A DNA stretch of 45,000 nt, taken from NCBI GenBank assembly GCA_905221605.1, contig CAJNDS010002174.1, positions 1-45,000 on the forward strand, given 5' to 3'. The notes below the pieces were generated by a model. It saw only the letters and a list, made by a program, of their open reading frames with translations, had not been told where the DNA came from and searched no databases. Each line of letters opens with the position of its first letter. The stretch's first letter is position 1. The translations under genes were made by a program, and so were the position numbers. Below, piece after piece: positions 11,328 to 21,110 of this stretch. This DNA is from Symbiodinium natans (taxonomy: Eukaryota; Sar; Dinophyceae; Suessiales; Symbiodiniaceae).

Positions 11328-11760
11328 TTGAGGGGTTTCATCGTTCAGGACTTCAAGACATCTCAGGACTCAGGAACAAGTCGTTCTAGAAGATACATGT
11401 CGGCGCCTAGGGGCGGATCTGCGCCAGGACCAGGATCCAAGATTCTTAACCTCACCCCAACCCCGCCAGGAGAGCCTGCGTCCGAGCAAGGGGCCCTCAC
11501 TTCCAGCCTAGGCTTGTGCATTGTGGGGGCCTTTGGCAGCATGTGGCAAGCTTGACACCAGCACTGGCGGTCGCGATGCCCTCTCCGCCCCTGCCGCCAC
11601 CAGAGGCGGAGGTGCCCGTAGAATTGAGGGTTCACAGAGCAACCTGGAATCCCTCAGCTCTTCAGCAGGTTTAGGAGGCTTCGGTGTTGCTGTGCTGAGC
11701 GATGACTTTCCGCATGGGGGGGCACAACTTCCGAAGTTTAACCGTAAAGCCATAACCCTA
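11328..11760 (+). CDS. Unique island with overlapping plus-strand frames
   Basis: This is one of the longer islands free of telomeric repeat. Two plus frames are open in succession: one from 11328 with SAPRGGSAPGPGSK, one from about 11521 with IEGSQSNLESLSSSAGLGG. Minus frames of 80-90 codons also exist. The Ser/Gly/Pro-rich content could be a disordered protein segment. Exon borders cannot be set. Confidence 0.25.
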
Positions 11761-11822
11761 AACCCTAAACCCCAAACCCTAAGCCCTAAACCCTAAACCC
11801 CAAAATTCTGAGCCAAAGCCAG

Positions 11823-11874
11823 GTGGTTCAACATCCAGCGCCGCCGCCCGTCCAGCATCGAGTACGGTCGCCAA
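11823..11874 (+). CDS. Probable exon, WFNIQRRRPSS segment
   Basis: Acceptor AGCCAG precedes a 52-nt open segment reading WFNIQRRRPSSIEYGRQ, followed by a GC donor (CAA|GC). The border pattern equals that of the first exon of the dioxygenase gene (GAA|GC). C-rich arrays lie on both sides. The family is not recognised. Confidence 0.4.
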
Positions 11875-11896
11875 GCCCCTCAGGCGCCACGGGCCC

Positions 11897-12245
11897 AAGC
11901 CCTAAACCCTAAACCCTAAACCCTAAACCCTAAACCCTAAACCCTAAACCCTAAACCCTAAACCCTAAACCCTAAACCCTAAACCCTAAACCCTAAACCC
12001 TAAACCCTAAACCCTAAACCCTAAACCCCTAAACCCTAAACCCTAAACCCTAAACCCTAAACCCTAAACCCTAAACCCTAAACCCTGACCCTGAACCCTG
12101 AACCCTGAACCCTGAACCCTGAACCCTGAACCCTGAACCCTGAACCCTGAACCCTGAACCCTGAACCCTAAACCCTAAACCCTAAACCCTAACCCTAAAC
12201 CCTAATTCCTACGCCCTAAACCCTAAGCCCTAAACCCGAAACCCT
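11897..12245. repeat. (CCCTAAA)n array with homogeneous CCCTGAA block
   Basis: About 350 bp of C-rich telomeric repeat. From 12082 to 12170 every unit carries the same change (CCCTGAA), before reverting to CCCTAAA. One mutated unit has evidently been amplified. Confidence 0.95.
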
Positions 12246-12654
12246 AAGCCCTGAACCCTAAACCCGAAGCTCTTCCGAGGGGGTCCGGGTCTCTTTCGAC
12301 TAGGTTAAGGGGTAGTTGCGGTACCTAATGTCCCCCCCCCCCCCCCACCCCCCGACTTCCACACTGAGAACAAATAAGAGATGTATGTACGGCTTGGGGC
12401 TCAAGACTTGAGATCCCTAAACCCTAAACCCTAAACCCTAAATCCTAAATCCTTACCCCTAAACCCTAAACCCTCATTGTTTGTTTGGGGCTTCGGGGGG
12501 GTTGAGGTTTTTTTGGGAAGACTTCGCTTCAAAGGGAGGTGCGGAACCCTAACTTGCAAGCCTTCGACACCCCCAAAAGCACCCCAAAAAACTCGACAAA
12601 TCTCCGGACACAAGCCCTATAGACTATGATCAAGCCCCGAACCCTAAACCCCAA

Positions 12655-12848
12655 ACCCCCAAACTCTTAGCCCTAAACCGAAAACCCTAAACCCTAAACC
12701 CTAAACCCTAAACCCTAAACCCTAAACCGAAAACCCTAAACCCTAAACCCTAAACCCTAAACCCTAAACCCTAAACCCTAAACCCTAAACCCTAAACCCT
12801 AAACCCTATACCCTATACCCTATACCCTATACCCTATACCCTAAACCT
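12655..12848. repeat. (CCCTAAA)n array with CCCTATA block
   Basis: About 27 units. Units at 12806-12840 are CCCTATA, a second homogenised variant. Confidence 0.95.
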
Positions 12849-12876
12849 GAACCTCAACCCCCGCCCGCCTGATCAG

Positions 12877-12933
12877 GCGGCCCAGTCGCCTTGGCCAACC
12901 CCCTACTCCGGGGTCCGCCAGTCCCGGGCCCAG
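12877..12933 (+). CDS. Probable exon, family unknown
   Basis: After CTGATCAG the plus strand reads AAQSPWPTPYSGVRQSRAQ and meets the G-rich array at GCCCAG|GG. It has a C-rich array upstream and a G-rich array downstream. No family is identified. Confidence 0.35.
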
Positions 12934-13059
12934 GGTTTAGGGTTTAGGGTTTAGGGAACGATTCGTTTTGAACGAAGCACTCTTGTTTTCAAACCTAGTG
13001 AGTGGCGAAGCCATTGGGGCTCCGGGAATCTCTTGTTCTCTCTTTCTCTCCCTCAATAC

Positions 13060-13084
13060 TCTATATATATATATATATATATAT
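13060..13084. repeat. (TA)n microsatellite
   Basis: Alternating TA of 25 bp, opening an AT-rich unique stretch that runs to 13320. The stretch contains ATTATC-rich simple sequence and no gene that I can support. Confidence 0.9.
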
Positions 13085-13318
13085 ACGCACATGTACAAAC
13101 ATCACGTTTTTGCACTTTTGATGATTTTGCTATGATTCTTATTTGTATTATCTGTATCATTATCATTATCATATTCATTGCCAGATTCATTATCGTATTC
13201 TCTATCAGATTCACTACCACGATTTGTTGTTATCTTTGTCTTATTTGTTATTCTCATTGTTATTCTTGTTCTTCGTCCTATTATATTCCTTGATTGTGGT
13301 TGCTGTTCTGTTTATGTT

Positions 13319-13319
<1 letters not shown>

Positions 13320-13362
<43 letters not shown>
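13320..13362. repeat. (TG)n microsatellite
   Basis: About 20 TG dinucleotides. The cysteine/valine-rich ORFs across it are artefacts. Confidence 0.95.
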
Positions 13363-13364
<2 letters not shown>

Positions 13365-13542
13365 AGTTGTGGGGGTGGGGGTTGGTGGGGTTCAAAGGTT
13401 TTGTGGAGTTTAGGGTTCAGAGCAGATCTTTCTGCATCTAGGGTTAGGGTTTCGGGGTTAGGGTTTACGGGCTACGGGTTTAGGGTTTAGGGTTTAGGGT
13501 TTCGGGGTTAGGGTTTACGGATTAGGATTTAGGCTTTAGGGT

Positions 13543-13660
13543 TCGGCATCTCAAGTCCAAGCGTTCACTAGTCAAGCAAGTTTTCGGGCGTTGGGAACAT
13601 ACCCACGTGCCCAAAGAATCCCATAACAGTAAGGAAATATGAAGTTCACTCAGTCCATAA
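13543..13660 (-). mobile_element. Head/tail hairpin family, tail copy only (reverse orientation)
   Basis: Read on the minus strand this contains TTATGGGATTCTTTGGGC, GTGGGTAT, CTTGACTAGTGAA and GCTTGGACTTGAGATGC. It closely matches the 3' tails at 16622-16713 and 42776-42883. No inverted-repeat array and no recognisable head was found next to it, so it may be truncated or an element with different internal sequence reaching to about 14030. Confidence 0.6.
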
Positions 13661-14030
13661 ACCCTAGGCACCAAAAGAAGCGTGAAACTACGACCACACT
13701 ATCGATGAAACATTTATGTTACAAATTGATGAAGATATGCAAATTTTGAGATCAACGACAAAGGTAGAAATCTTGACATCAATGAACATATGGACCAGTT
13801 GACCATGCAATTATTGCAGCTTGCAATGATGACAGCCAGGAATCCGAATCACACCGAATACAAAAATGATGAGTGATTTGGTCGCACGCGGATGTCAAAC
13901 CATGGTATTTCATAGTTGTAAATCAATGACATGTGATTTTAAGATTAAACGTGGTTGGGCTTAGGGCTTGTTGCCGCCAGGCTTTTCATATTACTTAAGC
14001 CTAAGTCCCCGATCATATCTCAAGCCCAGA
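13661..14030. other. AT-rich unique sequence
   Basis: This stretch is unlike its neighbours in composition and free of telomeric repeat. It could be the body of the reversed element whose tail precedes it. No open frame resembles a gene. Confidence 0.35.
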
Positions 14031-14166
14031 ACCCTAAACCCTTAAACCTTACACCCTAAGCTCTACGCCCTACATCCTAAACCCTAAACCCTAAAACCTA
14101 AACCCTAAACCCCAAACCCTAAACCCTAAACCCTAAACTCCAAACCTGTAACACCCCTATTTCCAG

Positions 14167-14224
14167 GTTGAGCCGGTGACCCTGCTCAATCGCTCGGTCA
14201 CGTGGAAGGGTGGCGGCATCCTCG
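14167..14224 (+). CDS. Probable exon, EPVTLLNRSVTW segment
   Basis: A good pyrimidine-containing acceptor (CCTATTTCCAG) is followed by an open frame VEPVTLLNRSVTWKGGGIL and a GT donor (CTCG|GTGTGC). The amphipathic, polar composition looks like folded protein. A C-rich array lies upstream and a G-rich array downstream. No family is assigned. Confidence 0.4.
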
Positions 14225-14261
14225 GTGTGCACGGGCTTAGGGGTTCAGCCTTTGCAGGCTT

Positions 14262-14447
14262 AGGGTTTAGGGTTTAGGGTTTAGGGTTTAGGGTTTAGGG
14301 TTTAGGGTTTAGGGTTTAGGGTTTAGGGTTTAGGGTTTAGGGTTTAGGGGGTTTAGGAGGTTTAGGGGGTTTAGGGGGTTTAGGGGTTTAGGGGTTTAGG
14401 GGGTTAGGGGTTTAGGGGTTTAGGGTTTAGGGTTTAGGGTTTAGGGT
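14262..14447. repeat. (TTTAGGG)n array with GGGTTTAG variants
   Basis: About 26 units. The middle (14345-14412) shifts to longer units of the TTTAGGGG and TTTAGGAGG kind. Confidence 0.92.
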
Positions 14448-14563
14448 TAGCAGTCTGGGATTACAGATTGGGTGGAAGGGCCCAGGTTGCTAGGCCGCAA
14501 AGCTACAAACATGGCGACACCGCCCAAATTCGTTAAATCCTCCCCAAGCAAGTACACCCAGAT

Positions 14564-14690
14564 ACCCTAAACCCTAAACCCTAAACCCTAAACCCTAAAC
14601 CCTAAACCCTAAACCCTAAACCTTAAATCTTAAACCCTAAACCCTAAACCCTAAACCCTAAACCCTAAACCCTAAACCTAAACCACCCTC
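14564..14690. repeat. (CCCTAAA)n array
   Basis: About 18 units with one TTAAATC interruption. It is followed by a unique island. Confidence 0.92.
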
Positions 14691-14725
14691 AGCCCTGAAC
14701 CCCAAACCCCTCCCCAAACCCGCAG

Positions 14726-14812
14726 TTGAAGGTCACACGCCTGGGGTCCCGACCCCTCCTTTCGCACTGCGGCCATCGGCGTCGGCAACGGCGCTGGCGT
14801 CCCCGACCAGGC
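14726..14812 (+). CDS. Possible exon, family unknown
   Basis: After AACCCGCAG two plus frames are open (LKVTRLGSRPLLSHCG and EGHTPGVPTPPFALRPSAS). A donor may lie at CGACCAG|GC. Flanking arrays have the usual exon polarity. The frame cannot be chosen. Confidence 0.25.
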
Positions 14813-15125
14813 TGTGCTTTAGGGTTTAGGGTTTAGGGTTTAGGGTTTAGGGTTTAGGGTTTAGGGTTTAGGGTTTAGTGTCGTTTTCTTCCTTGCTCTG
14901 TGCTGGTCGAATCGGGGAGTATGCGTGTGCGTGTGTGTACACTCCTCTGCTCCAAGGAGGCTTATAAAAGTATTTGGGGGGTGTGGCATGAGGCAGGCGT
15001 ATGCAGGATTTCAAGGTTGAGGATTTAAGGCTTAGGGCTTGGGATATATTGTTTTGGGGCTTAAGGTTTAGGGTTTAGGGTTTAGGGTTTAGGGTGTTTA
15101 CGATTCTAAGGGTTTGGGAAATCAG

Positions 15126-15189
15126 GTCCACGTTGGCCGCCTCGCCTCCGCGTCTGCTGCGCTCGCCCTCGCCAGCGCTGCCGTGCAAG
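15126..15189 (+). CDS. Probable exon, alanine-rich
   Basis: AATCAG precedes a frame reading VHVGRLASASAALALASAA, with a GC donor candidate at CAAG|GC. A second frame stays open to a TAG near 15239 (RSTLAASPPRLLRSPSPA). No family assigned. Confidence 0.3.
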
Positions 15190-15830
15190 GCCCAAGCCCA
15201 AGCAATCCGCAACCAGAAACCCGAGATTTTCAAATTTTAGAAGTTAGATCCTAAACCCTAAACCCTTAACCCTAAAGCCTGAACCCTAAACTCGACATTG
15301 TATGAAAAGTAGATCTTCGGTGATTTAGGGCTTCTTCCGGGTTTAGGGGAGGTTGCAGGCGGAGAAAGTTGAAGGTTTCTGGGATAGCCTTCAAGGAAGC
15401 CAGGACTGCAGGAGTGAGTTTCTACTGATCTCGCAGCACTTGTCCCTAAACTTCTCCCCAAAGCATTCTCGGTCCCCGAAGGCGACGGATCCCAAAGCCT
15501 GGGGTTTAGGGTTTAGGGTTTAGGGTTTAGGGTTTAGGGTTTAGGGTTTAGGGTTTAGGGTTTAGGGTTTCGAGCCCATTCAACCTCGAACCTGTCCAGC
15601 CCCCAAACCCCCAAACCGAAACCCTAGACCCCTTGAACCCCTAAACCCTTCGCCTGGACCCATTATAACTCCCTAAACCCCTACACCCCTAAACCCCTAA
15701 ACCCCCCCAAACCCCTAAACCCCAAATCACCTAAACTCCTGTAAATCTCCTAAACCTTAAAACCTTAAAACCCTAAACCCAAAACCCAAAACCCAAAACC
15801 CAAAACCCAAAACCCAAAACCCTAAACCCT

Positions 15831-15928
15831 AAACCCCAAAATCGACAGGGGGTGTATCCTACCCTAAACCCTAAACCCTAAACCCTAACCCTAAACCCTA
15901 AACCCCAAATTCGACAGGGGGTGTATCC
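15831..15928. repeat. Direct duplication flanking a short telomeric array
   Basis: The 29-bp segments 15831-15859 and 15900-15928 differ at one base. Both contain TCGACAGGGGGTGTATCC. They bracket 40 bp of CCCTAAA repeat. This is the pattern expected if an array entered with duplication of its target, or of a tandem duplication. Confidence 0.75.
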
Positions 15929-15993
15929 CTAAACCCTAAACCCTAAACCCTAAACCCTAAAACCTAAACCCTAAACCCTAAACCCTAAACCCT

Positions 15994-16713
15994 AAACCTC
16001 TCTTTCATATATAATTTAAATGTTAAGGAGGAGTTACTGGGCAAGGTCATTTTTTTACTGGGCAAGGTCATTTTGTTACTGGGCAAGGTCATTTCTTTAT
16101 TGGGCAAGGTCATTTTTTTTACTGGGCAAGGTCGGTTCGGCCAAAAAAACGACCTTGCCCAGTAAAAAAATGACCTTGCCCAGTAAAAAAATGACCTTGC
16201 CCAGTAAAAATGTTACTGGGCAAGGTCATCTTTTTACTGGGCAAGGTCATTTTTTTTTTTTTACTGGGCAAGGTCATTTTTTTACTTGGCAAGGTCATTT
16301 TTTTACTGGGCAAGGTCATTACTGGGCAAGGTCATTTTTTTACTTGGGCAAGGTTATTTTTTACTGGGCAAGGTTATTATTTTTTTCTGGGCAAGGTCAT
16401 TTTTTTTTACTGGGCAAGGTCATTTTTTTACTGGGCAAGGTCATTTTTTTACTGGCAAGGTCATTTTTTTACTGGCAAGGTCATTTTGTTACTGGGCAAG
16501 GTCATTTTCTTACTGGGCAAGGTCATTTTTTATTGGGCAAGGTCATTTTTTTATTGGGCAAGGTCATTTTTTACTGGGCAAGGTCATTTTTTTACTGGGC
16601 AAGGTCGTTCCATAAGTGAAAAATTTGCTTAATGTTGTGGGATTCTTCGGGCGGGTGGGTATTTTTCTGGAGTAATAATTTCTTGACTAGTGAATGCTTG
16701 GACTTGAGATGCT
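15994..16713 (+). mobile_element. Head/tail hairpin-array element, copy 1
   Basis: The head AAACCTCTCTTTCATATATA is followed by arrays of a 22-bp unit containing CTGGGCAAGGTCATTT. Polarity is forward (about 16036-16138), reverse (about 16141-16208), then forward (about 16210-16606, some 18 units). The tail carries CTTGACTAGTGAA and GCTTGGACTTGAGATGC and ends at a CCCTAAA array. Head and tail match the copy at 41611-42883 although the arrays do not. The ORFs across it (YWARSFF-type) are repeat translations. Confidence 0.75.
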
Positions 16714-16823
16714 GAACCCTAAACCCTAAACCCTAAACCCTAAACCCTAAACCCTAAACCCTAAACCCTAAACCCTAAACCCTAAACCCTAAACCCTAAA
16801 CCCTAAACCCTAAACCCTAAACC
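16712..16823. repeat. (CCCTAAA)n array
   Basis: About 16 perfect units that begin exactly at the element tail. Confidence 0.95.
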
Positions 16824-16825
16824 AG

Positions 16826-16928
16826 TCAGAATAGAGCTCTTGCAAATCTCTAGAACTGAAGAAGGCTGAGCCTCGGCTGACTCGGACCATCGTCAGCTCC
16901 AGCCGACTGGGGCCTGGTCCAAGATCAG
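16826..16928 (+). CDS. Probable exon, family unknown
   Basis: After GAATAG the plus strand is open and includes KKAEPRLTRTIVSSSRLG. It joins the next array at GATCAG|GTTTAGGG, so the intron would start inside the telomeric repeat itself. C-rich array upstream, G-rich downstream. Confidence 0.35.
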
Positions 16929-17331
16929 GTTTAGGGTTTAGGGTTTAGGGTTTGGGGTTTAGGGTTCAGGGGTTTAGGGTTTAGGGTTTAGGGTTTAGGG
17001 TCCGTAGGGGGTTCTTGGTTTAGGGTTTGGAGTTTTGGGGTTTAGGGTTGAGGTTCAGGGGTTTAGGGGCTCCTAGTTTAGGGTTGAGGGAAAACCCTAA
17101 CCCCAAGCCCTCAGCCCCAGAAACCCCAAAGGTTTTTCGAGCTTCCAAGTCTTTGTGTTGGCGAGGGCTGCCTGTAGTGGTTGAGGGCTGTAAGGCATTG
17201 TGGGTTCAACCTTTGGTGGGGTCTTGGGGCTTCGGGTTAGGGGTTTGGGTTTCTCCCTCATTCCTAAACTCGAACCTCTAAACCCTAAACCTCAAACCCC
17301 AAACCCGAAACCCGAAACCCTAAACTCTTAG

Positions 17332-17471
17332 TCTCGACTCTGGGAACTCGGTCTACGAGGCTCTGAAGGACCGGTGTTTTGTTTTTGTTGCTTCGCATGT
17401 GGGTTTTCAGTTTTGTTTTTTGAGCCCTGGCCGCGAGCTGAATCCTTCGAGGTGCGCCCTTCTGTTCTTCA
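17332..17471 (+). CDS. Probable exon, LDSGNSVYEALKDR segment
   Basis: Open frame from about 17332 reading LDSGNSVYEALKDRCFVF and on through 47 codons to a TAG that lies inside the GGGTTTAG array (CTTCAG|GGTTTAG). An earlier GC donor (GAG|GC, about 17370) would end it after VYE. No family is recognised. Confidence 0.35.
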
Positions 17472-18283
17472 GGGTTTAGGGTTTAGGGTTCAATCTCTGC
17501 CTTTTTTTTTCTTAACCCCTGCCGGCCAAAAGCCCAACGCGCAAAAGCTTTCCCCCCTTCAACCCGAAGGCTCCTACAACAACCCCAAGCCCTTGAACAC
17601 CAAACCAAATCCCTAAACCCTAAACCCTAAAGCCTAAAGCCTAAACCCTAAACCCTAAAGCCTAAACCCTAAACCCTAAAGCCTAAACCCTAAACCCTAA
17701 ACCCTAAACCCTAAGCCTTAAATCCTGTACCGTAAAGACTAATGTTGGGAGATCATCCTCTGCCTGCCTGACCTCACCCCAACATGCATCTTCTGATGAG
17801 CGGCTCTTGCTTCGTGGCGTTTAGGGTTTAGGGTTTAGGGTTTAGGGTTTAGAACCCAAAATTCCTTTAGGGTGTAGAGCCCAAAACCATTGCATCCTCC
17901 AGCCTGATTCTCCAGACTCTCGCTCAATGCAACCTAAGCCCATCCGATCCCCGAACGCCTAGGGCAGCCGTCGCCCCGTGTGCGGGTGCAGGGGCCGTGG
18001 GCCCAGCTTGCTCATCCCCAAACCCCTAAGCCCTGAACCCTAAACCCTGAACCCTAAACCCTGAACCCTAAACCCTAAACCCTAAACCCTACGGGCTTTC
18101 GGGGCTCAAGGTCTATTTGGGTTTCGGGTTTGGGGTTGCGGGTTTAGGGTGTTTTGGGAAGAGAAGGGCCTTGTAGGGGGAAGTGTAGGGAACCTGGCTG
18201 CCCAAGAACGCCCGCCCTAGAAGCCCCCAACCCTAAACCTTCGAAGCCCTAAGCCCTAAGCCCTACCTAAACCCCCAAACCTT

Positions 18284-18690
18284 AAGCCCTCAACCCTGAC
18301 CCCAACGATCACTACAAGGTTTAGTGTTTAGGGCCAAACCCCCTGAACCCTAAACCCTAAGCCCTAAACCCCAACCCTAAACCCTAAACCCTATATAAGC
18401 CCTAAACCCTAAACCTCTCTTACCTTATATATTTAAACCTTAAGGTCATTCGTCGACAAGGCACAAGGCTTCGTCGACAAGGCCAATGTGCCTTGTCGAC
18501 GAAACCTAGTGCCTTGTCGACGAAGCCTTGTGCCCTGTCGACGAAAACATTCAAGTTTCTAAGGCACAAGGCTTCGTCGAGAAGGCGCAAGGTTTCGTCG
18601 ACCAGGCAAAATTAAGCCCTTAACCGTGACCCCAAGGATCACTATGAAGTTTAGGTTTAGGGCCCAACCCCCTGAACCCTAAACCCTAAA
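18284..18690. repeat. Direct repeats of about 70 bp flanking hairpin element copy 2
   Basis: Segments 18284-18354 and 18614-18684 share AAGCCCT, AACC, TGACCCCAA, GATCACTA, GTTTAG, GGGCC and CCCCCTGAACCC with a few differences. The hairpin array at 18411-18612 lies between them. The direct repeats may be a long duplication made when the element arrived. Confidence 0.65.
18411..18612 (+). mobile_element. Head/tail hairpin-array element, copy 2 (short)
   Basis: The head AAACCTCTCTTACC plus TATATATTTAAA is followed by 21-bp units of GTCGACAAGGCACAAGGC. Two or three are forward (about 18446-18483), three reverse (18488-18543) and two or three forward again (18558-18607). The conserved tail is not present. 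Same forward-reverse-forward polarity as the other two members. Confidence 0.65.
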
Positions 18691-18751
18691 CCCTAAACCC
18701 TAAACCCTAAACTCTAAACCCCAAACCCCAAACCCAAACCTCCCAACCCAG

Positions 18752-18787
18752 GCCAGCCCTGAACCTTACTGGACGCCCGACGTGGAG
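18752..18787 (+). CDS. Probable exon, PEPYWTPDVE
   Basis: AACCCAG is followed by a 36-nt frame ASPEPYWTPDVE and a GC donor (GAG|GC). The same GAG|GC border recurs in the kinase gene at 38670-39763. A C-rich array lies upstream. Too short to assign. Confidence 0.4.
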
Positions 18788-18889
18788 GCCTGCGCAGGTG
18801 TTGGTTTTGGAGTTTCTTTCAAGGTTTCTCTGGGGCTTCTGTAGAGCCCCTAAGCCCTAACCCCTAAACCCTAAACCCTAAACCCCAAC

Positions 18890-19022
18890 CTCTAACTCTA
18901 AACCCTAAACCCTAAACCCTAAACCCTATACCCTAAACCCTAAACCCTAAGCCCTAAACCCTAAACCCTAAACCCTAAACCCTAAACCCTAAACCCTAAA
19001 CCCTAAACCCTAAACCCTAAAC
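18890..19022. repeat. (CCCTAAA)n array
   Basis: About 18 units with a few TATACCC and AAGCCC variants. Confidence 0.92.
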
Positions 19023-19329
19023 CAGACAAGGTTTTTCTAGAGTCTGGCTTTCAAGGGCCTGAAGCTCTGGCAACCCTACCACTTACAAACGGTTGATCTT
19101 CACAAAGACCAAACCCTACAAAACCTTAAACTTTGCGTAAGGATCGTCTATGGAAGCTGCACAATGCTGCCCCTGCCTGCTTTTCGACCTACACATCTCG
19201 AGAATGCTTAGACCCAAAACCCCGAACCTCCTAATGGCGCCCACGAAGCCCTAAACCCTAAACCCTAAACCCTCAAAACCCTAAACCCTAAGCCCTAAAC
19301 CCTAAACCTTAAACCCTAAATCCTAAACC

Positions 19330-19361
<32 letters not shown>

Positions 19362-19373
19362 ACCCTACACCAT

Positions 19374-19470
19374 CCCTCAGCAGGATGGAGAGTCCATCGA
19401 GCGCCCGGCTGGTGTCGCACTCCGCCCGCGCGCGCCTCAGCGTCCCTAAACCCCTCCCAGGCGTGAAGCA
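19374..19470 (+). CDS. Possible exon with a start codon
   Basis: ATG at about 19384 opens MESPSSARLVSHSARARLSV, which continues into the G-rich array. A second frame is also open (QDGESIERPAGVALRP). A CCCTCAA variant run precedes it. No family recognised. Confidence 0.3.
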
Positions 19471-19617
19471 TTTAGGGTTTAGGGTTTAGGTTTAGGGTTT
19501 AGGGTTTAGGGCTTAGGGTTTAGGGTTTAGGGTTTCGGGTTTAGGGTTTAGGGTTTAGGGTTTAGGGTTTAGGGTTTAGATAGGGCTTAGAACCCAGGCC
19601 TAAAAAAAAGGAGTCCT

Positions 19618-19700
19618 TTGGGATGCTCCCCCCTTATATTGTAGTAGGGGCGGTACTAAAAGTCCTCTTAAGAACGGTTAGTATGACGGGGAGATCCCAA
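19618..19700. mobile_element. Short TIR element, family B copy 2
   Basis: Ends TTGGGATGCTCCCCCC and GGGGAGATCCCAA are inverted repeats, with internal ACGGTTAGTAT as in the other copies. The flanks GGAGTCCT (19610-19617) and GGAGCCCT (19701-19708) look like an 8-bp target-site duplication with one later change. Confidence 0.7.
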
Positions 19701-19708
19701 GGAGCCCT

Positions 19709-19940
19709 ACATAATTACCCATATGAAACAGGGCTTATATGACTGTTCTTGGTGAGTGTGTATAAGGTTCCTTTGGAATACTGGTGAGTGTATGTACCGG
19801 GTGTCCTTTTGGGGGTACAAGAAATACATACCCTACTTCATATGATTCCCGTCTACTCAGCATAGTTTTCTAAAAGTACACTGCGCAACTTCTCCTTCAT
19901 AATCTAAACGGGCTCCCGAAATTATGCTGGCAACGTGTGG
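19709..19940. other. Unique sequence without visible gene
   Basis: About 230 bp of non-telomeric sequence. GGTGAGTGTGTATAAGG at about 19750 is partly repeated as GGTGAGTGTATGTACCGG at about 19783. No exon is supported. Confidence 0.4.
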
Positions 19941-19987
19941 CCCTACCCTAAACCCTAAACCCTGTACCCTAAGCCCTGTACCGTTCC

Positions 19988-20061
19988 TAAACCCTAAACC
20001 CTAAACCCTAAACCCTAAACCCTAAACCCTAAACCCTAAACCCTAAACCCTAAACCCTAAA
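19988..20061. repeat. (CCCTAAA)n array
   Basis: About 10 units. Confidence 0.9.
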
Positions 20062-20439
20062 TCCCCCTCAACCCCAAACCCCCCTCAACCCTAAATCCGA
20101 AACCCTAAACCTAAACCCTGCCAGGCCAGCCAATCCTGCTGCCAGCCAAGGGGTCTTGCCTGGCATTCTTTCGGGGGTCTGAGGGCCTTTAGCAGCAAGG
20201 CGGTGGTCTGGGTAGAGCCCTAAACTATTAAACCCAAAACCCGAAACCCTAAACCCTAAACCCTAGAATGTATCATCCTAAGCCTTAAGCCCGAACTCGA
20301 AGCCTCAACCAAAGAACCGCTGACTAAACCGATGTACACCTGAGTTGAAGCTCTGGGCAAGACCGGAGAGACCGGCTCGAGGTTCCTAAATCCTATCCCC
20401 TGAACCCTAAACCCTATGCCCTGAACCCTGTTTCTGTTT

Positions 20440-20910
20440 CTGTTTCGTTGTTGCTAGGTCCGTAGTGCGCGCATGAATTCTGCATTGCAAATCAAGCCAC
20501 GGCGCTATAAGCACCAACACGAACGCCATCTTCCGTGGTCACGAAGTTGGAGGCTTGAAGTAGAGAAGCTAGTTCATTGAGATCAAGCCAGGGGTGCCGG
20601 TGACAGCTGATACTGCCCTCCGATTCACCACCAAACCTTCGAACCCAAACCAAGACAGATCTAAAGAACTGCTCAACGCCAACGTTGCTTCCACATGTGC
20701 TAGCAAACAAACAGAAAACATTCCATAAATGTGAAATATAGACATCAATAGAAAGTCAGAAATAGAATATATAAGTAGGTTATATGCATATAAATTTTCA
20801 GGATTTCGGGAAGGTCTGGGGGTGCTCGGGGGGCATCCGCAACAGCTATCAGTCAAGCTTTTCGAGCGTCTCCAGAATGGTTCGCGTGGCAGCGCGTGAA
20901 GCCCCCGAAA
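20440..20910. other. Unique 470-bp island, coding uncertain
   Basis: One of the longest islands without telomeric repeat. Minus-strand frames of 72 and 95 codons overlap here and include a hydrophobic stretch around NLLIYSISDFLLMSIFHIYG. Neither matches a family I know and no splice borders can be set. It could equally be intergenic or an unrecognised repeat. Confidence 0.25.
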
Positions 20911-21110
20911 CCGGATCCCTAAACCCTAAACCCTAGACCCTAAACCCTAGGCCCTAAACCCCAAACCCTAAACCCCAAACCCTAAACCCCAAACCCTAAA
21001 CCCTCAACCCTAAACCCGAAACCGTAAGCCCTAAGCCCAAAGTGACCCCAAGCCAAGTGCTACAGCCAGGCCAGTGGTCGTGCAGCAGGCAACCTCCCCT
21101 TTGCAGGCTT

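Noticed and set aside
13033-13490. Hydrophobic ORFs of 86-115 codons
   Set aside because: They cross AT-rich simple sequence and a (TG)n tract; hydrophobicity follows from T-rich codons.
14955-14970. TATA-box-like TATAAAAG
   Set aside because: No start codon, exon or other promoter feature could be linked to it, and dinoflagellate-type promoters rarely show TATA.
16030-16610. CRISPR-like array of regular short repeats
   Set aside because: Units follow each other without unique spacers, change orientation within the array, and the setting is eukaryotic.
16020-16632. Overlapping ORFs of 66-199 codons with YWARSFF-type sequence
   Set aside because: They are translations of the 22-bp inverted/tandem units of the hairpin element and exist in several frames and on both strands.
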